Shown here piece by piece: positions 5,824 through 13,946 of a stretch of 16,666 bases of DNA. Each line of letters opens with the position of its first letter. Positions within the stretch are counted from its first letter, which is position 1. Location of the stretch: assembly GCA_002317595.1 (NCBI GenBank), contig DCHL01000009.1, positions 51,018-67,683 on the forward strand, given 5' to 3'. Origin of the DNA: Lachnospiraceae bacterium UBA1753. Its GTDB lineage: Bacteria > Bacillota > Clostridia > Lachnospirales > Lachnospiraceae. A program made the position numbers and the translations under genes. The notes beneath the pieces are model-generated. The model saw nothing but the letters and a program-made list of their open reading frames with translations. It was not told where the DNA came from and searched no databases.

Positions 5824-8800
5824 ATGAGAAAAAATAAAATCAGCAGAGTAGTGGCACTTTCAATGGCGTTCGTACTGGCATTTTCAGGCACCAATCTGTA
5901 CGCGGCACAGGAAAACGAGGCCGTGCCAGAAATCGTAGAAGAAATGGATGAACTAGAGGAAATCAGCATCTCTGAGAACACCATCTCATCAGAAGGAGAA
6001 TCCTACGGAGTATCAGGACCCAGAAGCGACAGCTCAGGCGTTGTCACCTGGGACTGCGTGTATTTCGGTTCATATCCACAGGCGGAGGTTGTGGCAGACA
6101 AGAGCAAATATTATGGCATTGGAAGTAGTGTTCTGACTTCGGCAGATATAATAGAGAGTTCGGGACTTTATGATATGTTGCAGAGTGCATCTTTTAATGA
6201 CAAGGGCTTTGCGACAGTCACGTATGGAGGAAAAAAATATACTTATAAGAGGATAAAGCAGGGTGATGCCGCCCACAGCTCTTCCAATTACAACTGGACT
6301 GATTCAACCAGCTACCATTATTTTCGCTGTGCGCCCATCAAGTGGAGAGTGTTATCTGTAAATGAAAGTGATGCTTTTCTTTTGGCAGATAAGGGACTTG
6401 ATGACCAGGTATATATCACATCAAAGACATCCATCACCTGGGAGAAGAGTACCATAAGGAGCTGGCTAAACGGGTATGATAGTTCTATTAACAGTGAGAA
6501 GAAAGATTATAGTGGCAACAACTTCATTGATACAGCATTCACCTCAAGTGAGAAGCGCGCTATCAGAAATTCGAAAGTAGTTAATTCTTACAATACAATT
6601 TATGAAACATCTGGGGGGAATGATACCGAAGATAAAGTATTCATTCTGTCTGAATCGGATGTGCGTAATACTTCATATGGATTTTTAAAAGCTTCGTATG
6701 ACGAGGGCAGAAAAAGTAAGAGCAGTTCATACGCCAAGGCGATGGGAGCGGCTTGGGGTTCACCTGATAGTGGGTACGCGGGTAGCTGCTATTGGTGGCT
6801 TCGTACACCAGGTAAGTCTTCTGAATATGCAGCCTGTATTGGACTTGATGGCTCTTGGAATCTTAATGGTTTTTATGTGAACAACAAGATTACCACTGTC
6901 CGTCCCGCTTTGTATTTAGATTTATCTGCTAATCGCCATGCTACTGCGGGAACAGTGAACTCTAAAGGTGTGGTCAGTGCTGATCCAGGCGAGCCAGAAC
7001 AATTCAAAGAAGGCAGTGTCGAGATATCGGTTTTTGCCAATAAGAATAACAGCAGCAAGGAGATGGATGACTATGGCAGCATGGAAAGTGCCATGATTAC
7101 TACTGATAGGGGAGTTGGTGTAACAACAGGAGATTCAGGAGCAAATAAAGGAAAGGCGGAGCTTGATACAGTTGCAATAGGCAGTTCGGTCGCTTTTGTT
7201 GCAGCGGGATATATTACGCGTACTATTTCAAAGAAGCGACTGCTATTTACGGATGATAAGGGAACATTGCGGGCGAAGTCTGTCTATATGGAGCCTGAAA
7301 ATGATAAGGCGCCGACCGTTCTTGCATTGTGGGTTGATGATATCGATGTGCGCCATGAAACCTATAACCTATCAAACATCGATACGAAACAGATAACCCT
7401 TGAGGCGGAGGTTGATTGGGGATCGTCATTTGCTGATAGTGTCTTTTTGTATCAGCAGGGTAAGGAAGTTCTCTTTGCGGGAAATAAACTTACAACGGTA
7501 ATAAGCGATAACTTTGATACTGCATCTACGATATATATCTGTGCCAAGGATACAGCTGGAAATGTTACAAAGAAGCCGCTTCGTTTCAAAAATATGACTG
7601 ACAATATAGGGCAGAGCCAGCTTGAAGGCGTTGGCATATCATTTGGTGATTCAGCATCTGTAACTCTGCCTGACAGTGTCCCGATATTTGGTGGAACTAA
7701 GCTTAATATGGGAGTGCCATCAGTGGTTCCGTTAACATATACTGTGGAAGACGGAAAGGTCAACATTGCTGTGGGTATTGATCTGTTATCAGGGTCAGAC
7801 AAATTAGGTGACGGAGAAAAAATAGAGGTCAAGAATTTTGTCAGCAATTTTAAAGATGTGTGGAATCAGGAGGATCTCAAAGAAAAAGCCAAGAAGTTTG
7901 AGAAATTCAAAAAGGATCATAAGAAATATATCGAGGAAATGAAGGGAAGCGTAGGATATGATTTTGACCTTACAGTAGTTGGATTTGCTGAAGGTACCTA
8001 TGATGAATCAGGTACGCTTCACATATTGGATGGCGGAATTATATTCAATCCGTCAGGGTCAATCAAAGCAAATTACCCATTCAGTATTCCGCCTATTCCC
8101 GTTCCTATGTATGTCGAGGGCAAGTTCAGCGCTGACTTCGAGAATCAGCTGAATATTGCACTGAATAAAACTGCTAAGAATTTTACGCCAGCAGGAGAGG
8201 TTTCAGGAACAGTGAAGCTGGAGGTAGGCGCCTGTGTAGGTGTAAAGGACATTATCTATGGTGGAGGAGGCGTTTATGGCAGCCTGTCACCGGACTGGAT
8301 AATCAGACATAACGACCCTGATTATTTTAAGCTGACAGCAAGTGCAGGTGGATATCTGAAGGCCGGATTCTTATTGTTTGAAGCTAAGAAAACCTTTAAA
8401 TGGGCCAATTCAGTGTGGCTGGAGAAGCCAAAGCCTGGAAGCTCAAAGACATCTTCTCTGGCCAGTGACGACTGGCAGCCATACGACCTTGAGGAAGCAG
8501 GTTATAAGATAAAGGACATATCTTATCTGGAGTCAGATGAGAATAACTGGAATAGTCTGACGCCCTTTGAGGCTTCGGCTGATGGAAAGACAGTTCTCGA
8601 ATCCAATGTCTATAAGGAGTCTGAAGTATCATTTGTGAAGACATCATCAGGGGATAAGGTTGCCTTCTGGATTACCTCTGACAATGATGATGTCAACAAT
8701 CTTCAGCTATACTATTCTGTGAAAAAATATAGTTCGGACACATGGAGTGCGCCTAAGAAGGTCCTTGACGACGGAACGCTTGACTATATGCCAGTTGCAG

Positions 8801-11307
8801 TAGAGTACAACGGAACCGCTGCAGTTGCATGGATGAATGCAGACAAGAGCTTTGAGATAGATGACAACCTCACTGTGGAGGACGTCGCCTCCCACATGGA
8901 GATAAGACTTGCAGTTTTACAGGGAGATTCATTTACTTCCCATAAGCTTGACTTGGAAGGCTGCGACATGCTTCCACGCCTTGCAGCAGATGGCGCTAAT
9001 CTGTATGTCGCATGGGTGAATAACTCTGCATCCAGCATAATGGGTGAGGGCGAAAACAGTATCGAGTATGCTGTGTTTGACGGATCAGCTGTTGGCGAGA
9101 TAACAACTGCATATGAGGAACTTGGTGCTGTGGATGGACTGGCAGTATCCTATGACGGAGGTGTAAAGCTTGCTTATACACAGGATGCAGATAGTGATGA
9201 TAATACAACTGATGATATCCGGCTTTACGAAAACGGAACGGCAGTTGCTGAATCTGACAATATGCAGGTGCGACCGCAGTATTACAACGGCGACCTCTAC
9301 TGGTATTCAAATGGCAATATTTTTTCCAGGACTATGAGTATGGAGGAGAGAGGCACAATTCCGCTCTCGGCATATAAGCTGGTCACAACAGAAGGAAACC
9401 TGCAGGCGTTCTATCTGGATGGAAATGGAATCAGCAATAAAATATACGCATCAACCTATGACGTGAATCAGGGCAGGTGGAGCACTGCGATTCCATATGC
9501 GGACCATGAAAATTATATCTTTTCCTTTGATGTGATGGTTGATGGTTCAGAAGCTGAATTCCTCACCAATGATGTGGCCGTTGTTGGTGACGAGCTGGGT
9601 GATGACTGCTATGGACAGGCTGATATCTGTGTGAGCCAGGAGGAAATGCAGGTGCGTCCAGAGATTTCATATGTGGGGTATAATCACGATGACTTTGAAC
9701 CAGGCAACAGTATCACGCTTGGCTATACAGTGACGAATGGCGGAAACAGCGTCTTGGAGGGATACACGGTAGCTGTCGTTGATGCGGAAGATGATGAGGT
9801 TGCATCGAAGAACTGTGATGTCCTGGTACTTCCAGGTGAAGAGGTTGATGGCGAAATCGATGTCAAAATACCTGAGGGAGCTGATGTCGCTGCGTTTATG
9901 GTTTATTGCGAGAGCATTGGAGGCGACTTCCAGTCAGATACCTTTGATGTCGAAGTCGGTAACGAAAACATCTATATCGACAACTGCAATATCACATTTG
10001 AGGAGGATGGAAGTGCTGAGGTCAGGTGCGGCATCGGCAATTCAGGCAGGCTGACGCGTGATGACCTTGTCGTGACGCTTCATAAGGATAATGCGCGCGG
10101 TGAAGTGGTTGGGACACAGAGTAATATCAGCTCCGCACCAGGAGAGTTCACTGATTTACTTTTCACCATCTCAAAAGCGGACAGCAATGTATATTATCTG
10201 AGCATTGATAATGCGGATGACGCATATTCAGCAGATGACAGCGACTATCTGTTCTCGGCGGATTATGAGACGGAGAGCAGAGTGGTTATCTACCTTGATG
10301 CAAATGGCGGAATCGTGAGTCAGGCTCAGAGGGAGATTGCAGCGGGTGAAAAATATGGAAGCCTGCCTGTTCCAACCCGCGAAGACTATGAATTCCTCGG
10401 CTGGTACACTGCGGTTGAAGGCGGGGAGAAAATAAGTGCTGATGATGTCGTGACAGAGGGCACAACACTCTACGCACATTGGAAGAGCACGAAGTCAGAA
10501 GACCCGAAGGACCCTGATGATCCTGAAAATCCGGAGAATCCAGAGAATCCTGAAAATCCAGAAATTGAATGGCTCAAATTCCTTGAGAAGACCTCAGACA
10601 CGACCTATGTGCTCAATCTTGCCACTAAGCAGAAACAGCCAATTGAGGAACTTAAAAAGGAGCGGCGTGAAAAGGGGTACAAGATAACCGAGGACCGTGC
10701 CGACAAGAAGATTGCCACCATGACCAGCAAGGGTGTAATCACCGCGAAGCGGGCAGGCACAGCAACAATCACTGTGCAGAAGGGCGGCAAGACAGTAACC
10801 ATAACCGTTAATGTCAAGGACCCCAAATTCTCGGCAAAGACTTACGCAATGAATCTTGGCGGAGAACAGTATAACCCAATCACTCTTGATTATGATAACT
10901 GTAGTCTGGAGCCCGTCTTCACGATACCGACAAGGCAGCAGGCGATTGCAACAGTAAGTAGTGATTCTGAGGGCAAGCCTGTCATTACAGCTATCAAACG
11001 TGGAACAGTCACAGTCACCGCAACAGTAGGTGAAGGCAGGAATGCCAGAAAGACCACAGCCAAGGTCAGGGTTTATGACCCACAGCTTAAATTCTATAAG
11101 GACAGGACGACTGTCAAAGTAGGTAAGACTCTGAAGGCATCCATCAAGTACGGAGCCAAGGGAACTACCTGGTCTGTAATCAACGGTACAGGCAAAGCTA
11201 CTATCCATCCAACGCGCGGCATCATTAAGGGAGTTGCCCCAGGCACTGTGACAATTTCTGCAGTGAATAACGGCAAGAAAATAGAGCAGGAAATCACGGT
11301 TGAGTAA
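5824..11307 (+). CDS. Giant secreted protein: DUF6273-like domain, propeller-like region, CARDB-like, InlB-like and Ig-like domains
   Basis: A 1827-residue exported protein, paralogous at its N-terminus to the upstream giant gene. GAGGG lies upstream of the ATG. Residues 1-28 are a signal peptide (ending YAA), followed by a short acidic linker. A single DUF6273-like domain spans about 61-368 and is about 7 residues shorter before the variable patch than in the upstream gene. Residues about 380-870 are unassigned; they include a Lys-rich helical segment (about 671-710) and glycine-rich beta-like sequence. About 875-1275 resembles a beta-propeller, with repeated VAFWIT, AVAWMN and LYVAWVN strands. 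About 1278-1376 and 1380-1475 look CARDB/Ig-like. About 1487-1555 is an InlB/Flg_new repeat (LDANGG to LYAHWKS). About 1560-1582 is a DPxxPEN linker, and about 1583-1827 are two to three BIG2-like domains. No sortase motif is visible. It is probably a surface adhesin or receptor. The separate promoter suggests its own transcription. Confidence 0.88.
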   Translation: MRKNKISRVVALSMAFVLAFSGTNLYAAQENEAVPEIVEEMDELEEISISENTISSEGESYGVSGPRSDSSGVVTWDCVYFGSYPQAEVVADKSKYYGIGSSVLTSADIIESSGLYDMLQSASFNDKGFATVTYGGKKYTYKRIKQGDAAHSSSNYNWTDSTSYHYFRCAPIKWRVLSVNESDAFLLADKGLDDQVYITSKTSITWEKSTIRSWLNGYDSSINSEKKDYSGNNFIDTAFTSSEKRAIRNSKVVNSYNTIYETSGGNDTEDKVFILSESDVRNTSYGFLKASYDEGRKSKSSSYAKAMGAAWGSPDSGYAGSCYWWLRTPGKSSEYAACIGLDGSWNLNGFYVNNKITTVRPALYLDLSANRHATAGTVNSKGVVSADPGEPEQFKEGSVEISVFANKNNSSKEMDDYGSMESAMITTDRGVGVTTGDSGANKGKAELDTVAIGSSVAFVAAGYITRTISKKRLLFTDDKGTLRAKSVYMEPENDKAPTVLALWVDDIDVRHETYNLSNIDTKQITLEAEVDWGSSFADSVFLYQQGKEVLFAGNKLTTVISDNFDTASTIYICAKDTAGNVTKKPLRFKNMTDNIGQSQLEGVGISFGDSASVTLPDSVPIFGGTKLNMGVPSVVPLTYTVEDGKVNIAVGIDLLSGSDKLGDGEKIEVKNFVSNFKDVWNQEDLKEKAKKFEKFKKDHKKYIEEMKGSVGYDFDLTVVGFAEGTYDESGTLHILDGGIIFNPSGSIKANYPFSIPPIPVPMYVEGKFSADFENQLNIALNKTAKNFTPAGEVSGTVKLEVGACVGVKDIIYGGGGVYGSLSPDWIIRHNDPDYFKLTASAGGYLKAGFLLFEAKKTFKWANSVWLEKPKPGSSKTSSLASDDWQPYDLEEAGYKIKDISYLESDENNWNSLTPFEASADGKTVLESNVYKESEVSFVKTSSGDKVAFWITSDNDDVNNLQLYYSVKKYSSDTWSAPKKVLDDGTLDYMPVAVEYNGTAAVAWMNADKSFEIDDNLTVEDVASHMEIRLAVLQGDSFTSHKLDLEGCDMLPRLAADGANLYVAWVNNSASSIMGEGENSIEYAVFDGSAVGEITTAYEELGAVDGLAVSYDGGVKLAYTQDADSDDNTTDDIRLYENGTAVAESDNMQVRPQYYNGDLYWYSNGNIFSRTMSMEERGTIPLSAYKLVTTEGNLQAFYLDGNGISNKIYASTYDVNQGRWSTAIPYADHENYIFSFDVMVDGSEAEFLTNDVAVVGDELGDDCYGQADICVSQEEMQVRPEISYVGYNHDDFEPGNSITLGYTVTNGGNSVLEGYTVAVVDAEDDEVASKNCDVLVLPGEEVDGEIDVKIPEGADVAAFMVYCESIGGDFQSDTFDVEVGNENIYIDNCNITFEEDGSAEVRCGIGNSGRLTRDDLVVTLHKDNARGEVVGTQSNISSAPGEFTDLLFTISKADSNVYYLSIDNADDAYSADDSDYLFSADYETESRVVIYLDANGGIVSQAQREIAAGEKYGSLPVPTREDYEFLGWYTAVEGGEKISADDVVTEGTTLYAHWKSTKSEDPKDPDDPENPENPENPENPEIEWLKFLEKTSDTTYVLNLATKQKQPIEELKKERREKGYKITEDRADKKIATMTSKGVITAKRAGTATITVQKGGKTVTITVNVKDPKFSAKTYAMNLGGEQYNPITLDYDNCSLEPVFTIPTRQQAIATVSSDSEGKPVITAIKRGTVTVTATVGEGRNARKTTAKVRVYDPQLKFYKDRTTVKVGKTLKASIKYGAKGTTWSVINGTGKATIHPTRGIIKGVAPGTVTISAVNNGKKIEQEITVE
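6790..6900 (+). repeat. Hypervariable patch VR3 in the second giant protein
   Basis: The same length (37 codons) and borders (WWLR to RPAL) as VR1 and VR2, but a different amino acid string. Most variable codons again end in C or T (tat, tct, tgt, att, ctt, gat, aat, ttt, aac, acc). Exceptions are aag, gaa and gga. Third bases switch between C and T relative to VR1/VR2, so this copy is more diverged. Confidence 0.5.
10522..10566 (+). repeat. 9-nt tandem repeat encoding the Pro-Glu-Asn linker
   Basis: Five units of CCNGARAAT encode a P-E-N repeat between the InlB-like and Ig-like modules. Such linkers separate surface modules and can change length by slippage in whole codons. Confidence 0.8.
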
Positions 11308-11349
11308 CTCCCTTAACAGCGACGGGATGTGACGAACTATCAATGACTT

Positions 11350-11379
11350 GTGCTAAGGAGAATTCCTTAGTGCTGTTTT
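11350..11379 (+). terminator. Rho-independent terminator of the second giant gene
   Basis: CTAAGGA (11353-11359) and TCCTTAG (11364-11370) pair around a GAAT loop. Two wobbles and a G-C pair extend the stem to 10 bp. It is followed by TGTTTT and lies 42 nt after the stop. Confidence 0.65.
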
Positions 11380-11426
11380 GAAGAGATCGAGTTGACAAAA
11401 CATTTTAATAGTGGGGAGTATTATCC

Positions 11427-11819
11427 ATGAATAGTTATGAAAAGTATTTAGCAGATGCAGGAAACAGTGCACTTACGATGGAGGATGCGCTTGAAATTTA
11501 TAATGAGCTAATCGCTTCCGTAGCTGTCTGTAAGGTTGAAGACAAGATGGATTTCTACGATGAAATGATAAAAAAGGCCTGCGCGTATGCGAAAATCCGC
11601 AATGACTGGGAATATATGACCAGGGAAATGAAGATAGATGCTGATCAGGGCCGAACTATGAAGCATAACTCGTTTATTGATTCTGTGAATATACTAAACA
11701 GGCTGATAACCAATGATGGAGTCAGTTCAAACTGGAGAGAAAAGCTTGGTGACGAGAGGAAGCGTATAGGTGATTTTGCCTGCTTCATAGCTTTTATCAC
11801 AGGAATAAGTAACAGATAG
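11427..11819 (+). CDS. Uncharacterised 130-residue cytoplasmic protein
   Basis: The start ATG at 11427 is preceded by GGGGAG at about 9 nt. The protein is helical, soluble and has no signal or membrane segment. The C-terminal part (SFIDSVNILNRLI, WREKLGDERKRIGDFACF, ending GISNR) looks like a conserved hypothetical family of Firmicutes. From memory it may be DUF3232, but I could not check this and treat it as weak. No catalytic motif is evident. It lies alone between the terminator of the giant gene and the promoter of the lipoprotein gene, so context gives no function. Confidence 0.75.
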   Translation: MNSYEKYLADAGNSALTMEDALEIYNELIASVAVCKVEDKMDFYDEMIKKACAYAKIRNDWEYMTREMKIDADQGRTMKHNSFIDSVNILNRLITNDGVSSNWREKLGDERKRIGDFACFIAFITGISNR

Positions 11820-11826
11820 AAGTTGC

Positions 11827-11855
11827 GATTAAACTGCAAGGGTATAATTTTAATC
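11827..11855 (+). promoter_or_regulatory. Promoter -10 box inside an inverted repeat, upstream of the lipoprotein gene
   Basis: A perfect TATAAT (11843-11848) lies 48 nt before the ATG at 11896. It is flanked by GATTAAA (11827-11833) and TTTAATC (11849-11855), a 7-bp inverted repeat that could be an operator covering the -10. TTGCGA (11823-11828) is only 14 nt upstream, too close for a normal -35, so activator dependence is possible. Confidence 0.4.
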
Positions 11856-11895
11856 CTAAAAAAATGATAGAATGGATTACGAAGGAGGTGTTTCG

Positions 11896-12435
11896 ATGAA
11901 AAAGCAGTTAATTTTGGTTCCTATATTGGCAGCGATTATTCTTACTGGATGTGTATCTCAGAAGGACTACGACGCTCTCGTGAATCAGAACGCAGAGCTG
12001 ACAAGTAAGGTCGAGGCACTGGAGACGGAGAATGAGACCCTGAAGGGCAAGGTCACTGAGCTGACAGGCCAGCTTGAGCAGGCAAACAGCGAAATCGAGA
12101 CCTGCAAAGAGAGTATCGAGGAACTCAAAAAGACAGTAGCGGCGTATGAAAGTGCGCAGAATGAGGCCAAGAAAGATGCCGCTGGGAACACAGGGGAAGT
12201 AAGTGACCCGAATCATATTGATTCCAACACTATCGATTCTAATGCCAGCGATTCCAACACCAGCGATGGCCCGAGTATTGGCGAGGTAGCAGGTGACTAT
12301 TACGAGAAGGGCAAGGAAATCGGCCAGGATGTTATCGATAAGCTGCAGAACACGGACTGGGGAGAAGTGAAGAAGGATGCAGAAGAAAAGGGGCATCAGG
12401 CTGCAGAATTTATAAACGGCATTCTGACGCAGTAG
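11896..12435 (+). CDS. Coiled-coil membrane lipoprotein
   Basis: The chosen start is the ATG at 11896, preceded by GAAGGAGGTG with 5 nt spacing. An in-frame ATG at 11872 would put eight extra residues before a clear lipoprotein signal. From 11896 the protein has 179 residues. Residues 1-18 are MKKQLILVPILAAIILTG, followed by Cys19 in an LTGC lipobox, so it should be lipidated and anchored on the outer face of the membrane. About 22-90 is a heptad-rich coiled coil (LTSKVEALETENETLKGKV type). It is followed by a Ser/Asn/Asp-rich repeat and an acidic helical end. The function is unknown. Such proteins are often spacers or envelope-associated scaffolds. Confidence 0.8.
   Translation: MKKQLILVPILAAIILTGCVSQKDYDALVNQNAELTSKVEALETENETLKGKVTELTGQLEQANSEIETCKESIEELKKTVAAYESAQNEAKKDAAGNTGEVSDPNHIDSNTIDSNASDSNTSDGPSIGEVAGDYYEKGKEIGQDVIDKLQNTDWGEVKKDAEEKGHQAAEFINGILTQ
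12217..12270 (+). repeat. 15-nt tandem repeat encoding a D-S-N-rich linker
   Basis: Units at 12217, 12232 and 12247, plus a partial unit at 12262, encode (I/S)-D-S-N-(T/A). The repeat lies in the linker between the coiled coil and the C-terminal helix of the lipoprotein and is in frame. Confidence 0.7.
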
Positions 12436-12491
12436 AGGAATAGTATGAAAAGTGCCATGCATTTTTTTCCATGCGAGAGATTTGAGATAAT

Positions 12492-13421
12492 ATGATTAAA
12501 GTCGATCTGATATCCGGCTTCTTAGGAGCTGGGAAGACAACTTTTTTAAAAAAATATGCAAGATTCCTCATGGGCAAGGGCTTAAGGATTGGAATCCTCG
12601 AGTACGACTACGGCGCTATTAATATCGACATGGTGCTGCTCGGAGAACTGCGGGGCCCGAAATGCGAGCTTGAGATGGTTCCGGCGGCCTGCGATGCTGA
12701 CTGCCTGGCGAGAAGGTTCAAGACGAAGCTTATTGCCATGGCGATGAGCGGTTATGACAGGGTCATTATTGAACCGTCGGGTGTATTTGACATGGACTTA
12801 TTTTTTGACAGCCTGAGAGAGGAACCGCTGGAGAACTGGTATGAGATTGGAAGCGTAATTACTGTCGTCAATGCAGACCTCGAGAGCGACATTGGGGAGA
12901 CCGCCGATTACTATCTGGCGACCCAGGCGGCGAATGCAGGATGCATAGTCCTCAGCAAGACGCAGCTTAGCAGCAGTGAGGAGATTCAGGCGACCAAGGA
13001 GCATCTCAGGACGGCGGCAGAGCGGATTAACTGCACTAAGTTCACGGAGAATTACCTGGAGAAGGACTGGGATGAACTGACTGACAGTGACTTCCTGAAG
13101 CTTGCAAACTGCGGCTTTCACATCAACGACTGCGTGAAGGTGATAGCTGGTGCAGAGTCGGCCTATTCATCAGTCAGCTTCCTTGATGTACCAAAGGGGC
13201 TCGACCGGTTCCTTGGCAAGGTACAGGAAATGTACTGTGATGCCAGCTTCGGACAGATATACCGCGTGAAGGGATTCATTGGAGATGAAGCCGGGAACTT
13301 TGAAGTCAACGCAACCGCAAAGAAGGTCACGGTGACACCGACAAAGGTCGGAAAAGGGACCGTCATTGTTATCGGGACAGAACTCCACGAGGCAAAAATA
13401 AAAGAGCACATCATGGGATGA
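12492..13421 (+). CDS. COG0523/CobW-family GTPase (putative metallochaperone)
   Basis: A 309-residue member of the G3E P-loop GTPases. The Walker A motif is at residues 8-17 (SGFLGAGKTT), the Walker B-type EPSG motif at 94-97 and an SKTQ guanine-site variant at 155-158. The family's usual CxCC metal motif is replaced by Cys67-x3-Cys71, with another Cys at 58, and the usual NKxD is SKTQ, so this is a divergent subfamily. COG0523 proteins deliver metals (Zn, Co, Ni) or assist metalloenzymes. The target cannot be told from the context. The start is fixed by Walker A at the N-terminus; the ribosome binding site is weak (GAGAGATTTGAG). A possible short ORF begins within its stop codon (ATGA overlap at 13418-13421). 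Confidence 0.85.
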   Translation: MIKVDLISGFLGAGKTTFLKKYARFLMGKGLRIGILEYDYGAINIDMVLLGELRGPKCELEMVPAACDADCLARRFKTKLIAMAMSGYDRVIIEPSGVFDMDLFFDSLREEPLENWYEIGSVITVVNADLESDIGETADYYLATQAANAGCIVLSKTQLSSSEEIQATKEHLRTAAERINCTKFTENYLEKDWDELTDSDFLKLANCGFHINDCVKVIAGAESAYSSVSFLDVPKGLDRFLGKVQEMYCDASFGQIYRVKGFIGDEAGNFEVNATAKKVTVTPTKVGKGTVIVIGTELHEAKIKEHIMG

Positions 13422-13543
13422 AATGCACAAAAGTATCTGTGAAATGCGCAGAAAAGTATCCAAAAAATGCTCGGAAAAATGTCTGGAGGATGTGCAAAAA
13501 AATGCTCGGTAAAATGCAAAAAATCGTCCTGTCATTTTTGTGA
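13418..13543 (+). CDS. Possible 41-residue basic peptide overlapping the GTPase stop
   Basis: The ATG at 13418 shares the ATGA overlap with the TGA of the GTPase gene, a usual arrangement for translational coupling. The frame ends in TGA at 13541-13543. The product is rich in lysine and arginine (about a third of residues) and has Cys at positions 3, 10 and 26. No clear Shine-Dalgarno site precedes it. The frame runs through a degenerate AAATGY repeat, so its openness may reflect base composition only. I list it as doubtful. Confidence 0.25.
   Translation: MKCTKVSVKCAEKYPKNARKNVWRMCKKMLGKMQKIVLSFL
13421..13517 (+). repeat. Degenerate AAATGY direct repeats after the GTPase gene
   Basis: AAATGC or AAATGT occurs at 13421, 13442, 13465, 13477, 13500 and 13512, with spacings of 21, 23, 12, 23 and 12 nt. 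Longer partial repeats are AAATGCTCGG at 13465 and 13500. No known element is recognised. Confidence 0.5.
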
Positions 13544-13570
13544 AATATTATATTGAAAAATGGCACATTT

Positions 13571-13614
13571 TAAACCGTAGGTTTAGTTGCTATTTAGAAA
13601 ATATGTGTTATACT
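13571..13614 (+). promoter_or_regulatory. Promoter with upstream palindrome, for the candidate RNA
   Basis: TTGCTA (13587-13592), a 16-nt spacer and TATACT (13609-13614, 5 of 6 matches). The palindrome TAAACC-GTA-GGTTTA (13571-13585) ends one base before the -35 box and may be an operator. The predicted start of transcription is near 13621. Confidence 0.55.
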
Positions 13615-13620
13615 ATCCCT

Positions 13621-13866
13621 ACTCAAGAAATAACGGATCCAAGATGATGGGCCCGAGAAAGGAAAAACATGCTTACAGTAACTCGTTCAAATGTTTCAAA
13701 TAGGTATATTTTAGGCAACGCGGCGCAGGATATAAGGAAGGTGCGTAGCGTATGCTTTGCGTATTCATATGGGGATAAGCCGGACGATGCTGTGATGATG
13801 GACAGAGTCCCGTCTTAGGGTGGGATGACAACCAGCTGTTTGAACTTTGAGCCGCTTATCTTGTGT
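13621..13866 (+). ncRNA. Candidate structured non-coding RNA of unknown class
   Basis: This 246-nt interval has no convincing ORF, starts where the upstream promoter predicts, and folds by hand into a nested rod. The 5' end (13624-13643) pairs with the 3' end (13845-13863) in about 16 bp with small bulges. An inner helix of 9 pairs joins 13668-13678 to 13790-13800. A strong apical hairpin of 9 pairs and one G-A mismatch spans 13718-13751, with arms ACGCGGCGC and GCGTAGCGT. The outline (closing stem, open middle, apical stem) recalls 6S RNA, although it is longer than usual. It could also be a leader of the XRE gene that follows. I do not recognise the consensus of any riboswitch I know. A T7 run at 13888-13894 may mark the 3' end. 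Confidence 0.45.
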
Positions 13867-13946
13867 GGATGCACATGGTAGGTGGTATTTTTTTCGGCAA
13901 AAAATGGGAAAAGGGCACTAGTAGAAGAAGAAATGGAGAGGGAAAA

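Noticed and set aside
10594..11343. Long minus-strand open frame of 249 codons
   Set aside because: It lies entirely opposite the Ig-like coding end of the second giant gene and past its stop, has no recognisable domain, and is explained as a shadow.
11392..11397. TTGACA as a -35 box for the 11427 gene
   Set aside because: The matching -10 position would fall on the ribosome binding site at 11413-11418, leaving no leader. No TATAAT-like box is present there.
13163..13535. Overlapping minus-strand frames rich in Phe, Cys and His
   Set aside because: They are the complement of the GTPase 3' end and of the AAATGY repeat. Composition explains them.
13864..13894. Strong intrinsic terminator at the T7 run after the candidate RNA
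   Set aside because: A T-run is present, but only a 4-bp TGTG/CACA stem lies nearby and 13 nt separate it from the T-run, so I do not list it as a terminator.
13863..13946. Upstream GTG extension of the XRE protein
   Set aside because: It would begin at the closing helix of the candidate RNA, has no ribosome binding site, and adds a segment unlike the helix-turn-helix family.
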